A DNA stretch of 64,000 nt from JBKBIP01 sp046297495 (GTDB lineage Bacteria > Planctomycetota > Planctomycetia > Gemmatales > Gemmataceae), in NCBI GenBank assembly GCA_046297495.1, contig JBKBIP010000024.1, positions 26,871 to 90,870 on the forward strand, in the 5' to 3' direction. A model generated the notes under the pieces. It was not told the origin of the DNA, made no database searches, and worked only from the letters and a program-made list of their open reading frames with translations. Within the stretch, counting starts at the first letter, position 1; every line of letters starts with the position of its first letter. This document shows, piece after piece, positions 63,993-64,000 of this stretch. Position numbers and translations under genes: made by a program.

Positions 63993-64000
63993 TGCATGTC

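Overview
The window looks like the chromosome of a high-GC planctomycete, most likely a Gemmata relative (inferred). The evidence is the gene families: two PSD1-type proteins (DUF1549/DUF1553), two DUF1501 proteins, a DUF1080 protein, a BBP7-like outer-membrane barrel, a DUF11 surface protein, a Ser/Thr kinase beside a WD40 protein, and two csrA genes. I see no rRNA, tRNA, CRISPR array, intact insertion sequence or phage module. Three runs of N (9389-9487, 43730-43826, 49212-49311) interrupt coding sequence.

Layout. 1-4115 (+) is a respiratory-oxidase assembly operon: heme A synthase (cut by the window edge), heme O synthase, oxidase subunits III and IV, a Sco-type copper protein, DUF420, and a small CxxC protein. 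4182-7529 holds an NPCBM protein and, on the other strand, a kinase followed by a seven-blade WD40 protein. 7832-14588 (-) has a PA14-PSD1 protein, cobS and a large secreted glycosidase-like protein. 14831-16517 (+) has two YbjQ-fold paralogues and a PrsW-type intramembrane protease. 16754-26547 has an ArnT-like glycosyltransferase, DUF1501 and DUF1080 proteins, and a PSD1-DUF1501-EF-hand operon. 26732-34638 has SppA, a DUF11 wall protein, a kelch-like protein, an orphan sugar-type ABC permease, a decayed Rpn-like gene and a winged-helix protein. 34635-44247 has a divergent SF1 helicase coupled to that winged-helix protein, a transglutaminase, csrA, and a DUF3857-transglutaminase-TPR protein. 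44580-49490 has a YjbQ protein, a roughly 1 kb AT-rich intergenic region, an ExeA-like and CpsD-like ATPase pair, and the BBP7 protein. 49900-63801 has a TolC-family lipoprotein, a His-rich lipoprotein, a secreted PHP/DUF3604 protein, a membrane glycosyltransferase-like protein, purD, sucA, a second csrA and a formylglycine-generating-enzyme-like protein.

The most unusual signal is at 45072-45361. Four tandem two-tier hairpins share an invariant 12-nt apical core (TGATGGGCGACA on the minus strand), while their stems differ in sequence but remain base-paired. A promoter-like TTGACG-N16-TATGTT lies just upstream on the minus strand. The last hairpin is followed by seven T residues on that strand. 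Together these describe a candidate ncRNA of about 256 nt that I do not recognise.

A second genome-scale signal is a family of about 50-bp imperfect palindromes (arm type GATTCATCGKTTCGCGC). It occurs about twelve times, always between genes, and includes sub-types in which both arms have changed together.
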